This document shows, one piece after another, positions 1-9,874 of a DNA stretch of 64,000 bases. The notes below the pieces were generated by a model that saw only the letters and a program-made list of their open reading frames with translations, made no database searches and was not told the DNA's origin. Source of the DNA: Clavibacter michiganensis (lineage in GTDB: Bacteria > Actinomycetota > Actinomycetes > Actinomycetales > Microbacteriaceae); the NCBI GenBank assembly GCA_002150995.1, contig MDHJ01000001.1:3100001-3164000 (forward strand), in the 5' to 3' direction. A program made the translations under genes and the position numbers. Numbering within the stretch: position 1 is the stretch's first letter; each line of letters starts with the position of its first letter.

Positions 1-34
1 CGTCCTGCAGCAGTGTGAGCGATCTATCCGCCAT
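1..34 (-). CDS. Start of an unidentified gene running off the left edge
   Basis: On the minus strand an ATG at 34 is preceded by AGAGGA with a six-base gap, and the frame stays open to the window edge, encoding MADRSLTLLQD. Too little is present to name it. The surrounding bases (1-157) are visibly less G+C rich than the rest of the window. The call rests only on the ribosome-binding site and the open frame. Confidence 0.3.
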   Translation of the reverse strand, partial: MADRSLTLLQD

Positions 35-157
35 GTCATTTCCTCTGGCTCGTCAGTACGTCGATGCCGGGGTCTTGGACACTGCCTCCACCGTACGCCT
101 GTCCGAGCACGACGATGCCGACGTACAGGCAACCATCGGCCGGGGTCGTCCGCACGC

Positions 158-933
158 TCACGCGATCGTAGTGGGCGACGCGGCCACCAGCAGCGCGCCG
201 AGCAGGAGCCACGGCCCGAACGGGATGGCCGCGGGAGCCCGCCGGCGGTCGACCACGAGCAGCGCCAGCGCCGCGAGGCCGCCGAGGAGCGTCCCCGCGG
301 CGAGGCCCAGGGCCACCTGCGCCGCGCCGAGCTGGCCGAGGACCAGGCCGATGACGCCCGCGAGCTTCACGTCCCCGGATCCGAGGCCGCCGGCGGTCGC
401 GGCCTGCAGGAGCGCGAGGACGAGGACGGCGCCGAGGCCGCCCATGAGGGCCTGCACGAGGAGGCTGGGTCCTCCCGCGGCCAGGGCGAGGGCCGCCGCG
501 CCGACGGCGGCGGGACCCGTGGCGCGGTCGGGCAGGCGGTGCGCCGCGAGGTCCGCGAGCACGAGCACGGGGCCGACCGCGAGGAGCAGGAGCGCGAGCG
601 GGAGGCGCGCGGTCGGGGTCCCGGCCACCACGGCGGCCGTGAGCGCGCCCGTCGCGAGCGCGGCGACGGCGGCGGAGCGGCGGCCGGGGCCGGGACCGGC
701 GGACGGATCGGCGGTGGGCGGATCCGCGGGGGCGGGACGAGCCCGCGGCGCCGGCCTCCCCCGAGCGCCCACCGGGCGAGGGCCGGCGCGACGGCGCCGA
801 CCGCGGCGCCCGCGAGACCGCCGGCGCCGACGAGCGCGGTGGCAAGCGCGGGCACGGCCGCGGAGAGCGCGGGCGCGGCGGTGGCGAGCGCGGGCGCGGC
901 GGTGGCGAATGCGGACGCAGCGGCGGGGATCAC
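158..933 (-). pseudogene. Prepilin peptidase (A24 type IV leader peptidase family), frameshifted
   Basis: Membrane aspartyl protease that would cleave leader peptides of type IV or Flp pilins. The C-terminal part has both catalytic aspartates: one in VLADLAAHRLPD after a hydrophobic segment, one in GSGDVKLAG (the GxGD motif). The final segment ends in ASPTTIA. The GTG at 933 opens a different frame with an alanine-rich N terminus. The two frames join if one G is added to the five-G run (coding strand) near 752-757, giving about 258 residues. The N-terminal methyltransferase domain with its CxxC pairs, present in bifunctional enzymes, is absent, as in small archaeal or Flp-type enzymes. As given the gene is broken; sequence error is the likelier cause. 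Confidence 0.72.
865..906. repeat. Two perfect 21-bp tandem repeats in the prepilin peptidase N terminus
   Basis: The unit at 865-885 is repeated exactly at 886-906, and a degenerate copy lies just before at 844-864. The repeats encode the alternating Ala/Pro/Thr stretch at the start of the peptidase. An in-frame 7-codon repeat can vary in copy number without breaking the gene. Confidence 0.75.
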
Positions 934-1055
934 CCGGCGACCCTAGGGGCGGGCCGGCCGGCGACCGGCGGACCGCCCTCACCTGGGGACGGACGACGGA
1001 CGGGCGCCCGCGGGAGGACCGCGGACGCCCGTCGGCGCGGATCAGGCGGGACGGA

Positions 1056-2425
1056 TCAGGCGGACTGCCGCGTGCGCGACGCCTCGATCATCTCGTCGCG
1101 CTCGACGACCTTGATGCGGGCGCGGCCGTGGGGCGCGCCCAGCGCGATCTCGTGCTCGTCGAGCGCGTGCCAGCCGGAGAGGTCGGTGAACTCGATGCCG
1201 CGCGCGGCGAGCAGGTCGACGATCGCCTGCTCCTCCGGGGCCTCCGGGGTCCACCAGTCGCCCTGGTCGTTGAGGACGTGCGAGACGGTCTCCATCGCGT
1301 CCGACTTCGTGTGCCCGATGAGGCCGATGGGCCCGCGCTTGATCCAGCCCGTGGCGTAGACGCCCGGCACGCGGGTGTTGTCCGCGTCGAGGACCTGGCC
1401 CTCGTGGTTCGGGATGACGCCGCGGCGCTCGTCGAACGGGATCCCGTCGACGGGCGAGCCGAAGTAGCCCACCGCGCGGTAGACCGCCTGGACGGGCACG
1501 TCGCGGAACTCGCCCGTGCCCTCGACGCCGCCCGTACCGTCCGGGCGCGTGCGCTCGATGCGCAGGCCGGCGACGCGGGGCTCGGCGTCGTCGGACGCGA
1601 GCACCTCCGCGGGGCGCGAGTAGAAGTGCAGGTGGAGGCGACGGGACCCGGTCCCGGCCTCGCGGGTGCGCCACTTCTCCAGCACGCGGCTGATGACCAT
1701 GACCTGCTTGTTGGTCTTCGCGGCCTCCTCGGCGGCGGGATCCACGCCGAAGTCCTCGTCGTACACGATCACGTCGACGTCGGGCACCTCGCCGAGCTCC
1801 CGCAGCTCCAACGGCGTGAACTTCACCTGCGCGGGGCCGCGGCGGCCGAAGACGTGCACGTCGGTGACGGGCGAGTGCTTGAGGCCCGTGTAGACGTTGT
1901 CGGGGATCTCGGTGGGCAGCAGGTCGTCCGCGTGCTTCGCGAGCATGCGGGCGACGTCGAGCGCCACGTTGCCGTTGCCGATGACGGCGACCTCGCGGGC
2001 CTCGAGCGGCCAGTCGCGCGGGAAGTCGGGGTGGCCGTCGAACCAGTTGACGAAGTCGGCGGCGCCGTACGACCCGGGCAGGTCGATGCCGGGGATGTCG
2101 AGCTCCGCGTCGCGGATCGCGCCGGTGGAGAAGATGACCGCGTTGTAGTGCCGCTGGAGGTCGGCGAGGGTGATGTCGCGGCCGTAGTCGACGTTGCCGA
2201 AGATGCGGATGTCGCCGCGGTCGAGCACGTCCCGGAGGGCGCCGATGATGCCCTTGATGCGGGGGTGGTCGGGCGCGACGCCGTAGCGGACCAGGCCGTA
2301 GGGCGCGGGAGGCGCTCGAACAGGTCGATGGAGACGTCGAACTGCTTCTCGGCCTTCAGGATGATGTCTGCCGCGTAGATCCCCGCGGGCCCTGCGCCCA
2401 CGATGGCCAGCCTGAGCTTGGTCAC
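1056..2425 (-). pseudogene. fprA: Ferredoxin/flavodoxin-NADP+ reductase (FprA, adrenodoxin-reductase type), frameshifted
   Basis: FAD-dependent reductase passing electrons between NADPH and ferredoxin. The N terminus has the FAD-binding GAGPAG at residues 10-15. A second dinucleotide fold with GNGNVALDVAR near residue 150 binds NADP. The C-terminal part holds the family block GWIKRGPIGLIGHTKSDA. The GTG start at 2425 has AGAAGGA six bases upstream. Around 2303-2308 the frame changes: FERLPRP should continue as FERLPAPYGLVRYG, which needs one extra base. The repaired length, about 456 residues, matches the family. It lies downstream of the polyprenyl synthase with a 91-bp gap. Confidence 0.88.
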
Positions 2426-2516
2426 TGATGTCCTTCTGTTCGTCGGCGTCCCCGTGCCGGCCGTCGGGGGCGTGGTGGTGCGGATCCCCGCGAGAACCGG
2501 CGGGGCCGAGCGGCAG

Positions 2517-3587
2517 CTAGCGCGTGCGCTCGACGATGGTGTCGGCGAAGCGCGTGAGCGCCTTCCGGACCGGGCCCTCCGGGAGCGGGGCGAGCGCCTC
2601 GACCGCCTCCGCGGCCCAGCGGTGGGCCTCGGCGATGGTGCGCGCGGTGACCTCGTGGTCGCGGAGCTCTGCGATGGCCGCCGTGAGGTCGGCCTCCGAC
2701 TCGGGCGTCTCCTCGTGCTCCACGTCGCGCTGGATGCGGGCGAGCAGCGCCGCCGCGTCCGGGTCGGTGGCCGCGAGGCGGGTCAGGTACAGCAGCGGCA
2801 GCGTGGAGACGCCGGCGCGGAGGTCGGTGCCGGCGAGCTTGCCGGTCTCCTCGGGCTGGTCGGCGAGGTCGAGCACGTCGTCGACGAGCTGGAAGGCGAC
2901 GCCGGTGCGCTCGCCGAACGCGAGGACGGCGGACTCGAGCTCGGGATCCGCGCCGGAGTAGATGACGCCCATCTGCGCCGCGCAGGCGATGAGGGAGCCG
3001 GTCTTGTCGGCCAGGACGTCGAGGTAGTGCTCGATGGGGTCCTGGTCCTCGCGCGGGCCGATGGTCTCGTGCAGCTGGCCGAGCACCAGGCGCTCGAAGG
3101 TGGCGGCCTGCAGGCGGATGGCGCGCGGGCCGAGGTCCGCGACGATCTTGCTGGCGCGGGCGAACAGGAGGTCGCCCGCGAGGATGGCGATGGAGTTGCC
3201 CCACACGGCCTGCGCGCTCGGGACGCCGCGGCGCATGTCCGCCTCGTCCATGACGTCGTCGTGGTACAGCGATGCGAGGTGCGTGATCTCGATGGCGACG
3301 GCCGCGTCGACGACCTGCTGCGTGTTGCCCTCGCCGAGCTGGGCGATGAGCAGGGCCAGCATGGGGCGCACCCGCTTGCCGCCCGCGTCGAGCAGGTAGC
3401 GCGTGGTGACGTCGGCCACGTCGTCGGCGAAGCGCACCTCGCGGAGGAGCTGCTCCTCCACGAGCGCGAGCCCGTCGTCGATGCTGCGAGCCATGCGGCG
3501 GTCGTCGGAGGACGAGAACAGCCGCTCGGTGAGGCTGGCGTGGGACGCGACGGAGCCGCGGCGGGCGAGCGGGATGCTCGGACTCAT
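2517..3587 (-). CDS. Long-chain polyprenyl diphosphate synthase (menaquinone side chain)
   Basis: Trans-isoprenyl diphosphate synthase adding isopentenyl units to build the all-trans C40-C45 tail later attached by MenA. Both aspartate-rich motifs are intact: DDVMD at residues 110-114 and DDVLD at 236-240, with GGKRVRP at about 69-75. Length 356 residues is normal. The ATG at 3587 was preferred over an upstream in-frame extension because AAGGA sits 12 bases before it and the family begins here. It follows menG by 35 bp on the same strand, so the two are probably cotranscribed. Product chain length cannot be read reliably from sequence. Confidence 0.9.
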   Translation of the reverse strand: MSPSIPLARRGSVASHASLTERLFSSSDDRRMARSIDDGLALVEEQLLREVRFADDVADVTTRYLLDAGGKRVRPMLALLIAQLGEGNTQQVVDAAVAIEITHLASLYHDDVMDEADMRRGVPSAQAVWGNSIAILAGDLLFARASKIVADLGPRAIRLQAATFERLVLGQLHETIGPREDQDPIEHYLDVLADKTGSLIACAAQMGVIYSGADPELESAVLAFGERTGVAFQLVDDVLDLADQPEETGKLAGTDLRAGVSTLPLLYLTRLAATDPDAAALLARIQRDVEHEETPESEADLTAAIAELRDHEVTARTIAEAHRWAAEAVEALAPLPEGPVRKALTRFADTIVERTR

Positions 3588-3622
3588 GATCGGCGTCCTT
3601 GTCTCTGGGGATTCACGCGCGG

Positions 3623-4360
3623 TCAGGACGCGGCGGGCCGGGGAGCGGCATGACGGCCGACGGGCTTGACGCCGCGGTGCAGCGCCACGATCCCCGCGGT
3701 GAGGTTCCGGTGCTCGACGGCCTCGAAGCCGGCCGTGCGGAGCCACGAGCTCAGCGTCTCCTGGTCGGGCCAGGCCTGGATCGACTCGTTCAGGTACTCG
3801 TACGCGCTGGCGTTCGAGCTGACGAGCTTCACGAGGGAGGGCGCGACCGCCTTCATGTAGAGGTCGTAGCCGCGGCGCACGAGCGGCACGGGCGGCGTGC
3901 TGAACTCGCAGATGACGATGCGACCGCCGGGCTTCAGCACGCGGAGGAGCTCGTCGAGGCCCGTGCGCGGCTCGACCACGTTGCGCAGGCCGAAGGAGAT
4001 CGTGACCGCGTCGAACGAGTCGTCCGCGAAGGGGAGGTCGGTGGCGTCGGCGTGCACGAACTCGATGCGCGGGTTGCCCGCGTGCCGGCGGCGGCCGACC
4101 TCGAGCATCCCCTCGGAGAAGTCCGCGGCGACCACGTGGGCGCCGGAGGCGGCGAGCGCGGCGCTCGAGGTGCCCGTGCCCGCGGCGAGGTCGAGGATCC
4201 GCTCGCCCGCGACCGGGGCGACCGCCCGGGTGGTCGCGACGCGCCACAGCTGGTCGTTGCCGACCGACAGCAGGGCGTTCGTGCGGTCGTAGGCGCTCGA
4301 TACCTCGTCGAACATCGCCGACACCTGGCCGGGCTTCTTGCTGAGGTCTGCACGCATCAC
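3623..4360 (-). CDS. menG: Demethylmenaquinone methyltransferase
   Basis: SAM-dependent C-methyltransferase making menaquinone from demethylmenaquinone, the last step of the pathway. It has SAM motif I (DLAAGTGT, residues 57-64) and the UbiE/MenG signatures ISFGLRNV and LKPGGRIVICEFS. Length 245 residues fits the family. GTG at 4360 and ATG at 4357 are adjacent. A TAGACT hexamer (plus coordinates 4367-4372) ends exactly six bases before the GTG, which suggests a leaderless transcript starting there. The gene is divergent from menF across 156 bp and leads into the polyprenyl synthase. Confidence 0.94.
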   Translation of the reverse strand: MMRADLSKKPGQVSAMFDEVSSAYDRTNALLSVGNDQLWRVATTRAVAPVAGERILDLAAGTGTSSAALAASGAHVVAADFSEGMLEVGRRRHAGNPRIEFVHADATDLPFADDSFDAVTISFGLRNVVEPRTGLDELLRVLKPGGRIVICEFSTPPVPLVRRGYDLYMKAVAPSLVKLVSSNASAYEYLNESIQAWPDQETLSSWLRTAGFEAVEHRNLTAGIVALHRGVKPVGRHAAPRPAAS

Positions 4361-4516
4361 GCCGTCAGTCTATTCGGGAGCGCTGGGCGCACGGTGGGCG
4401 GCGGCCGGATGCCCAGGGGCCGATCAGAGGACGGGGGCGACCGGCCCCGCGGAGGCGCGGCCCGGGCGCTCCGCCCTCCGCGGGAGGCCCCGAAACCCGG
4501 CGGTAGGCTGGCATCC
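4361..4516. promoter_or_regulatory. Divergent menG/menF promoter region
   Basis: This 156-bp spacer carries a -10-like hexamer for each gene: TAGACT on the minus strand at 4367-4372, six bases before the menG GTG, and TAGGCT at 4504-4509, seven bases before the menF GTG. Both would start transcription at or next to the initiation codon. No convincing -35 box is visible. Confidence 0.55.
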
Positions 4517-5791
4517 GTGACCGCAACCCGCGTCCGAGCGCTCCTCGTCGACACCACCCCCGTCGACTCCATCGCCCGCCTCGTCCCCCTCCTCGACGCC
4601 CGGCACCCGCTGCTGTGGCTGCGGCACGGATCCGGGATGGGCGGCATCGGCGAGGCGCTCCGGCTGGAGTTCCGCGGGCCCGACCGCGTGCGGGACGCCG
4701 CCGCCGCATGGCGCGAGGTGGCCGCGTCCGCGACCGTCGTCGATCCGCTCGGCATCCCGGGCACCGGGCTCATCGCCTTCGGCGCCTTCGCGTTCGCGGA
4801 CGACTCCGAGGCGGCGAGCGTGCTCGTCGTGCCGCGGATCGTCGTCGGCCGGCGCGACGGGGTGTCGTGGGTGACCCGCATCCGCCTCGCCGAGGCGGAG
4901 CCGTCCGACCCCGCGTCGCCGTTCGACGCGCTGGCGCCGGGCGCGATCCCCGTGCCCGAGCGATCGGGCGCCGAGTACCGGCTCCACCTCCGCCCCGGCG
5001 CCATGGGCCCGGACGGCTACCAGGAGGCCGTCGCGCGGGCCGTCGCCGCGATCGGCGCCGGCGACCTCGAGAAGGTCGTGCTCGCGCGCGACCTCGTGGG
5101 GCGCCTGCCCCTGGGCGGCGACCTGCGCCTCGCCCTCAGCCGCTTCGCGCGCGGCTACCCGGACTGCTGGACCTACGCGGTCGACGGCCTCATCGGCGCG
5201 AGCCCCGAGACGCTCGTGCGCGTCGACGGCGGCACGGTCGGGGCGCGGGTCCTCGCGGGCACGGTGTCGCGCGGCGCGGACGCGCGCGCGGACGCCGCCG
5301 CGGCCGCCGGCCTCGCCGCCTCCCCGAAGGACAACGGGGAGCACGCCTTCGCGCGCGACAGCGTCCTCGACGCCCTCCGCCCGCACAGCCGCGACCTCGC
5401 CACCACCGACGCGCCCTTCACCCTGAAGCTCCCGAACCTGTGGCACCTCGCGAGCGACGTCACGGGCACGCTCGGCGACGGGTCCTCATCGCTCGACCTC
5501 GTGGGCGCCCTGCACCCGACGGCCGCCGTCGCCGGGCACCCCACAGCCGCGGCGCTCGCGCTGATCGCCGAGCTCGAGCCCGCCGACCGCGGCCGCTACG
5601 CCGGACCGGTCGGCTGGGTCGCCGCGGACGGCGACGGCGAGTGGGCCATCGCGCTCCGCGGCGCCCAGGTGGACCCGTCGGGCGCCATCGTCGCGCACGC
5701 GGGCGCGGGCATCGTCGCGGGATCCGACCCGGAGCGCGAGCGCGCCGAGACCGCGATGAAGTTCCGCCCGGTCGTGGAGGCGCTGGGCTAG
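4517..5791 (+). CDS. menF: Isochorismate synthase
   Basis: Chorismate-utilising enzyme converting chorismate to isochorismate, the entry step of menaquinone synthesis. The C-terminal chorismate-binding domain has GASPETLVRV, LAGTVSRG, LHPTAAVAGHP and the terminal GAGIVAGSDPERERAE block with conserved glutamates. Length 424 residues. The GTG start is set by the upstream TAGGCT hexamer and the divergent menG; an upstream in-frame extension has no coding character. It could formally be another isochorismate synthase (siderophore or salicylate), but menD follows convergently and menG and menA are nearby, so a menaquinone role is likely. Confidence 0.9.
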   Translation: MTATRVRALLVDTTPVDSIARLVPLLDARHPLLWLRHGSGMGGIGEALRLEFRGPDRVRDAAAAWREVAASATVVDPLGIPGTGLIAFGAFAFADDSEAASVLVVPRIVVGRRDGVSWVTRIRLAEAEPSDPASPFDALAPGAIPVPERSGAEYRLHLRPGAMGPDGYQEAVARAVAAIGAGDLEKVVLARDLVGRLPLGGDLRLALSRFARGYPDCWTYAVDGLIGASPETLVRVDGGTVGARVLAGTVSRGADARADAAAAAGLAASPKDNGEHAFARDSVLDALRPHSRDLATTDAPFTLKLPNLWHLASDVTGTLGDGSSSLDLVGALHPTAAVAGHPTAAALALIAELEPADRGRYAGPVGWVAADGDGEWAIALRGAQVDPSGAIVAHAGAGIVAGSDPERERAETAMKFRPVVEALG

Positions 5792-5796
5792 GTCCC

Positions 5797-7556
5797 CTAC
5801 CGGACCAGCGGCACCTCGATGAGGAGGGGCGCCGCGGACGCGGTCGTGAGGGCCGCCTCGAGCTCGCCGTGGGTGGAGGCGCGCAGGTGGGTCCAGCCGT
5901 ACGCGGCGGCGAGGGCGGCGAGGTCCACGCGCTGCGGGGTGAACATGACGCGGTCGATCGCCGCGGGCGCCGCGGTGCGGGACACCTCGAGGCCGTCGAA
6001 GATGGTGCCCCCGCCGTCGTTGCCGACGATCACCTGGATGCGCGGGGCGCGCTCGCCCGTGCCGAGGAGCAGCGAGCCCACATCGTGCAGGAGCGTGAGG
6101 TCGCCGAGGAGCACGCGGGTGACGCCCGCGGCGGAGGTGCCGGATCCCGCCTGCGAGGCGAGGGCGATGCCGAGGCCCGTGGAGACGGTGCCGTCGATGC
6201 CGGCGAGCCCGCGGTTCGCGTGCACGCGCACGCGCTTGCCGGGGAGCACCCGGTCGGCCTCGCGGATGAGCCGCGACGCGCCGAGGACGAGCCGGTCGTG
6301 CGGCCAGGTGGCCTGCCAGACGGCGCGGACCAGATGCCGGCGGGTGACGTCGGCGCGGACGGCCGCGAGCTCGGAGCGGGCGAACTCGCGGCGCTCGGCG
6401 GGCGTGGTGCCGGCGGGGACGAGCGGGGCGGTCTCGGCGGCGGTCGCCTCGTCGAGGATCGCGCGGCTCGCCTGCACCCAGGTGCCGAGCCAGCGCCGGG
6501 CCTCCGCCGGGTCCGCGGGCTCCCCGACCACGCGCACGGCGGCCGGACGGGCGGTGACGCGGTGGCGGGGGTCGTAGTCCTCGCCGCCCGTGGATCCGAC
6601 GACGATCGCCTCCACGTCGTCCCGCCCGACGAGCAGCGGGACCTCGCGGGTGAGGGTGGGGTGACCGAACACGACGACGCGCTCGACGCGGTCGCCGAAG
6701 CCGGGCGGGCGAGCAGCTCGCGGAAGGACACGACGAGGTCGGGGCCGAAGTGGGATCCGCTGGAGATCTCCGCGGCGAGCGGCCAGCCCGCGGTGCGCGC
6801 GAGCTCCTCGGCGGCCTCGCCCGCGGCGTGGCCGGCGATGACGATGGTGCGCGGGCCGTGCGCGAGGTCGAGGACGTCGGCGGCGGGCGCGGGACGGTCC
6901 TCCGCTGCCCGGCCGGCCGCGTCCGCCGCGGCGCGGGCCTCGGCGACGGCCGCACCCAGGTCGGGCACGGCGACGGAGAGGGGATCCCGGAACGCCACGT
7001 TCACGTGCACGGGCGTGCGCCCGTCCCGGGCGAGCCGGTACGCGTCGCGCGCGACCACGGCGTCCCGGGCGAGGTCCTCGTCGGTCTCCTCCGGCGCCGG
7101 CACGTCGACGCAGGCGACCCGGTCGCCGAACATGCCGGGCTGGCGGGTGGTCTGGTTGCTCGCGATGCCGCGCAGCTCCGCGGGGCGGTCGCCCGTGAGG
7201 ACGAGCATCGGCACGCCGGAGTGCCACGCCTCGAGCACGGCCGGGTGGAGGTTCGCGACGGCCGTGCCGGACGTCGTGATGACGGGGGCGGGACGGCCGG
7301 ACTCGACGCCGAGGCCGAGCGCGAGGAAGCCGGCCGCGCGCTCGTCGATGCGCACGTGCAGGCGGACGCCGTCGACGCGCTCCAGCTCGGCGGCGACGAG
7401 CGCGAGGGCCTGCGAGCGGGATCCCGGGCAGAGCACGACGTCGGTGACGCCCTCGGCGACGAGCGCCAGCAGCATGGCGACGGCGCGGTCGGTGGACGGG
7501 TTGCCGGTGCGCGGGGACGAGGAGGAGCGGGCGGGGCGGGATTCGGTCGTGGTCAC
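5797..7556 (-). pseudogene. menD: MenD, SEPHCHC synthase, frameshifted
   Basis: Thiamine-diphosphate enzyme joining 2-oxoglutarate to isochorismate. The N-terminal frame starts at GTG 7556 with [10 protein letters not shown] and the TPP-binding glutamate region [11 protein letters not shown]. The C-terminal frame has the TPP pyrophosphate and metal region ([10 protein letters not shown] and [12 protein letters not shown]). Near 6701-6706 the frame switches: SFRELLARP should continue [13 protein letters not shown], needing one more C on the coding strand. Repaired length is about 586 residues, normal for MenD. The stop lies 5 bp from the convergent menF stop. Menaquinone is the sole quinone in these bacteria, so a real lesion would be expected to be harmful. 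Confidence 0.9.
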
Positions 7557-7562
7557 CGGAGG

Positions 7563-7985
7563 TCAGGCGTCCCGGCGGCCCGGTGCGCGGTCGTCGTCGT
7601 CGCGGCCGGGGCGCGGGGTGGTGCCCGGAGCCGGCGGCGCGGCGGGGTCGTCCGGACCCGCGCCGTCGCTGTCGAGGTCGGCGAGCTCCTGCTCGAGGCG
7701 GCGGATGCGCTCCTCCTCGGATCGGGTGCGGCCGAGGCCGGAGAGGAAGTCCGGGTCGTCGTCGGGACCCAGGCGGCGGCCGGAGGCGCGCGCCAGGTCG
7801 GTGCGGTCCTTGCCGATGGTGAGCCAGAGGATGCCGCCGATGAGGGGCACCAGGACGACGACCGCGATCCACGCGGGCTTCGGCAGGCCGCGCATGCGGG
7901 TCCGCGGCGTCAACGCGGTGTCCACGATGACGAAGACCGTGAAGAACACGATCACGACGGCGAGACCGATCAGCAGGCGGGGCAT
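7563..7985 (-). CDS. PLDc_N-domain membrane protein with C-terminal coiled coil
   Basis: Small membrane protein of 140 residues. Two hydrophobic segments (about 3-22 and 37-56) flank the conserved phospholipase-D nuclease N-terminal family pattern, ending in WLTIGK. A charged helix [15 protein letters not shown] and a disordered Pro/Asp tail follow. The catalytic HKD motif is absent, so no nuclease or lipase activity is implied. The ATG at 7985 is preceded by TACCAT with a six-base gap, suggesting a leaderless start. It ends 6 bp before menD and is probably cotranscribed with it. Function unknown. Confidence 0.75.
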   Translation of the reverse strand: MPRLLIGLAVVIVFFTVFVIVDTALTPRTRMRGLPKPAWIAVVVLVPLIGGILWLTIGKDRTDLARASGRRLGPDDDPDFLSGLGRTRSEEERIRRLEQELADLDSDGAGPDDPAAPPAPGTTPRPGRDDDDRAPGRRDA

Positions 7986-8123
7986 CTCGTCATGGTAGCT
8001 CCGCCGCCGGGGAAACAGCCGGGCGTCCGGTGTGCGCGCGGGGAGCGCACGACGAGCGCACGCCGGGCGGCCCGGGTGGGGCCGCCGGGCTCCTCGTCCA
8101 GGAGCCCGACCTATGCTGGCCGG

Positions 8124-8510
8124 GTGAGTTCCCGTCGCTACTGGCTCGTCTACACCGTCCTCCGCGTGCTCATGTTCGCGATCCCGTTCGGCCTGGTCGT
8201 CGCGGTGAACCCGGACCTCTGGCCGCTGGCCGCCGTCATCGGCGCGGTCGTGTCGTTCTGCGGCTCCTACATCTTCCTGCGCCGGCAGCGCGAGGCCATG
8301 GCCGCCGACCTCGCGGCCGTCGCGGCCGGCCGCCGCAGGCCCGTGGAGGACGACGACTCCGAGGACGCCGCCGTCGACGCCGCCGAGCGCCGCGCACGTG
8401 CCGCGGGCGCGCCCGACGTCGCCGCGCAGGACGCGGGCGCCCCGGGCGCCGGCACGCCGGACACCGCGGCCGCCACCCCGCGCGCCGACGGCGAGGCCGA
8501 GCGCAACTGA
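8124..8510 (+). CDS. DUF4229 membrane protein
   Basis: Encodes 128 residues: two transmembrane segments within the first 55, then RRQREAMAADLAAVAAG and an acidic, alanine-rich disordered tail. This is the pattern of the actinobacterial DUF4229 family, of unknown function. GTG at 8124 has a perfect-looking TATGCT six bases upstream (8112-8117), so the message is probably leaderless. It is divergent from the PLDc_N gene. Confidence 0.72.
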   Translation: MSSRRYWLVYTVLRVLMFAIPFGLVVAVNPDLWPLAAVIGAVVSFCGSYIFLRRQREAMAADLAAVAAGRRRPVEDDDSEDAAVDAAERRARAAGAPDVAAQDAGAPGAGTPDTAAATPRADGEAERN

Positions 8511-8541
8511 CCCGCCGGGCGCGCGAGGCAGGACGGCATCC

Positions 8542-8829
8542 ATGGGATCGGGAATCGGACCCCTCGACATCGCCTTCACCGCGCCCATCGGCGTCACCGT
8601 GAAGGGCGACCTCTGGCCGTGCGTCGAGGTCCCGGGCTCCGCGGAGCTGCTCGGGACGGGCAAGGCCGTGAAGGTGGTGGCCGCCGTCGACGGCGAGCCG
8701 CTCACGATCGGCCTCCTGCCGACCGGATCCGGGGGGCACATGCTGTCCCTCAGCGCGAGGCTGCGGAAGCGGCTCGGCAAGGACCTGGGCGACGAGGTCG
8801 ACGTCCGGATCACCGAGCGCCTGACCTGA
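8542..8829 (+). CDS. DUF1905 family protein
   Basis: A 95-residue soluble protein without signal or membrane segments. The pattern (VTVKGDLWPCVEVPGSA, PTGSGGHMLSLSARLRKRLG, GDEVDVRI) matches DUF1905, a small beta-barrel family sometimes fused to YdeI/OmpD-associated domains. It begins 31 bp after the DUF4229 gene and converges with menA, 12 bp away. No enzymatic role is known. Confidence 0.7.
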   Translation: MGSGIGPLDIAFTAPIGVTVKGDLWPCVEVPGSAELLGTGKAVKVVAAVDGEPLTIGLLPTGSGGHMLSLSARLRKRLGKDLGDEVDVRITERLT

Positions 8830-8841
8830 CGCCCTCCGCGC

Positions 8842-9828
8842 TCAGAACGCGAACGCGGCGCCGAGCCCCAGGCCGAAGGTGAGCGCCGCCATGCTCGTCA
8901 GCTGCAGCGAGAGGATCAGCTCCCTCGGGGTGCGTCCGGTGCACGCGATGATGGCCGCCGGCAGCGCCAGGACCAGCGTGAACAGCACGAGCAGCGCCTT
9001 CGGGTAGAAGAGGCTGAAGAAGACGAGCACGCCGTACGCCACCGCGACCATGAGGCAGTAGACGATGCGCGACCAGCGCGGGCCGAGGCGCACCGCGAGG
9101 GTGCGCTTGCCCACCTTCCCGTCCTGGTCGATGTCGCGGATGTTGTTCACCATCAGCACCGCGCACGCGAAGCCGCCCGCCGCGACGCCGCCCAGCCAGC
9201 CCTCGCCCGTGATCCGGCCGATGAGGATGAACTGCGTGCCCGCGGTCGCGACCAGGCCGAAGAACACGAAGACGACCACGTCGCCGAGGCCCGCGTAGCC
9301 GTAGGGGCGCTTGCCGCCCGTGTAGTAGTACGCCGCCACGATGGCGACGGCGCCGACCGCGAGCAGCCACCAGTGGCCGGTGATGAGGACGATCGCGAGG
9401 CCGGCGACCGCGGCGAGGCCGAAGAACGCGAGCGCGACGGTGAGCACGGTGCGGGGCTTCGCGGCGCCGGATCCGGTGAGGCGGGCGGGGCCGACGCGGA
9501 CGGCATCGGTGCCGCGGATCCCGTCGGAGTAGTCGTTGGCGTAGTTCACGCCGATCTGCAGCAGCACCGCGACGGCCAGGCAGAGGATCGCGAGGCCGAG
9601 GTCGGGGCCGTCAGGACCCATCGCCCGCGCGGCGCCCGCGCCGATCGCGACGGGCGCGACGGCGAGCGGGAGGGTGCGGATGCGGGCGCCGGAGATCCAG
9701 TCGCGCGCCGTGGCCCTCCGGACCGCCGCCGGGTTGCCGGAGCGCGCCGTCGCGGGCGATCCCTGGCGGGTGCGGGTGCGGGCTGCGGACGAGGGGGCCT
9801 GCCGGGTGCGCTTCTTCTTCTGTGCCAC
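8842..9828 (-). CDS. menA: 1,4-dihydroxy-2-naphthoate polyprenyltransferase
   Basis: Membrane UbiA-superfamily enzyme attaching the polyprenyl tail to dihydroxynaphthoate with loss of CO2. Both aspartate motifs are present: NDYSDGIRGTD near residue 96 and NNIRDIDQD near 227. About eight hydrophobic segments follow a basic N terminus (MAQKKKRTRQ). Length 328 residues. The GTG at 9828 is preceded by TAGGAT eight bases upstream. With menG, menF, menD and the polyprenyl synthase nearby the assignment is firm; menB, menC and menE are not in the window. Confidence 0.94.
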   Translation of the reverse strand: MAQKKKRTRQAPSSAARTRTRQGSPATARSGNPAAVRRATARDWISGARIRTLPLAVAPVAIGAGAARAMGPDGPDLGLAILCLAVAVLLQIGVNYANDYSDGIRGTDAVRVGPARLTGSGAAKPRTVLTVALAFFGLAAVAGLAIVLITGHWWLLAVGAVAIVAAYYYTGGKRPYGYAGLGDVVVFVFFGLVATAGTQFILIGRITGEGWLGGVAAGGFACAVLMVNNIRDIDQDGKVGKRTLAVRLGPRWSRIVYCLMVAVAYGVLVFFSLFYPKALLVLFTLVLALPAAIIACTGRTPRELILSLQLTSMAALTFGLGLGAAFAF

Positions 9829-9874
9829 GAGGGGCGATCCTACGCGGCGGCGGCCCGGCCGACGGCGGTGACGG

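Noticed and set aside
7563-7985. Phospholipase D
   Set aside because: Only the N-terminal membrane domain pattern is present; there is no HKD catalytic motif.
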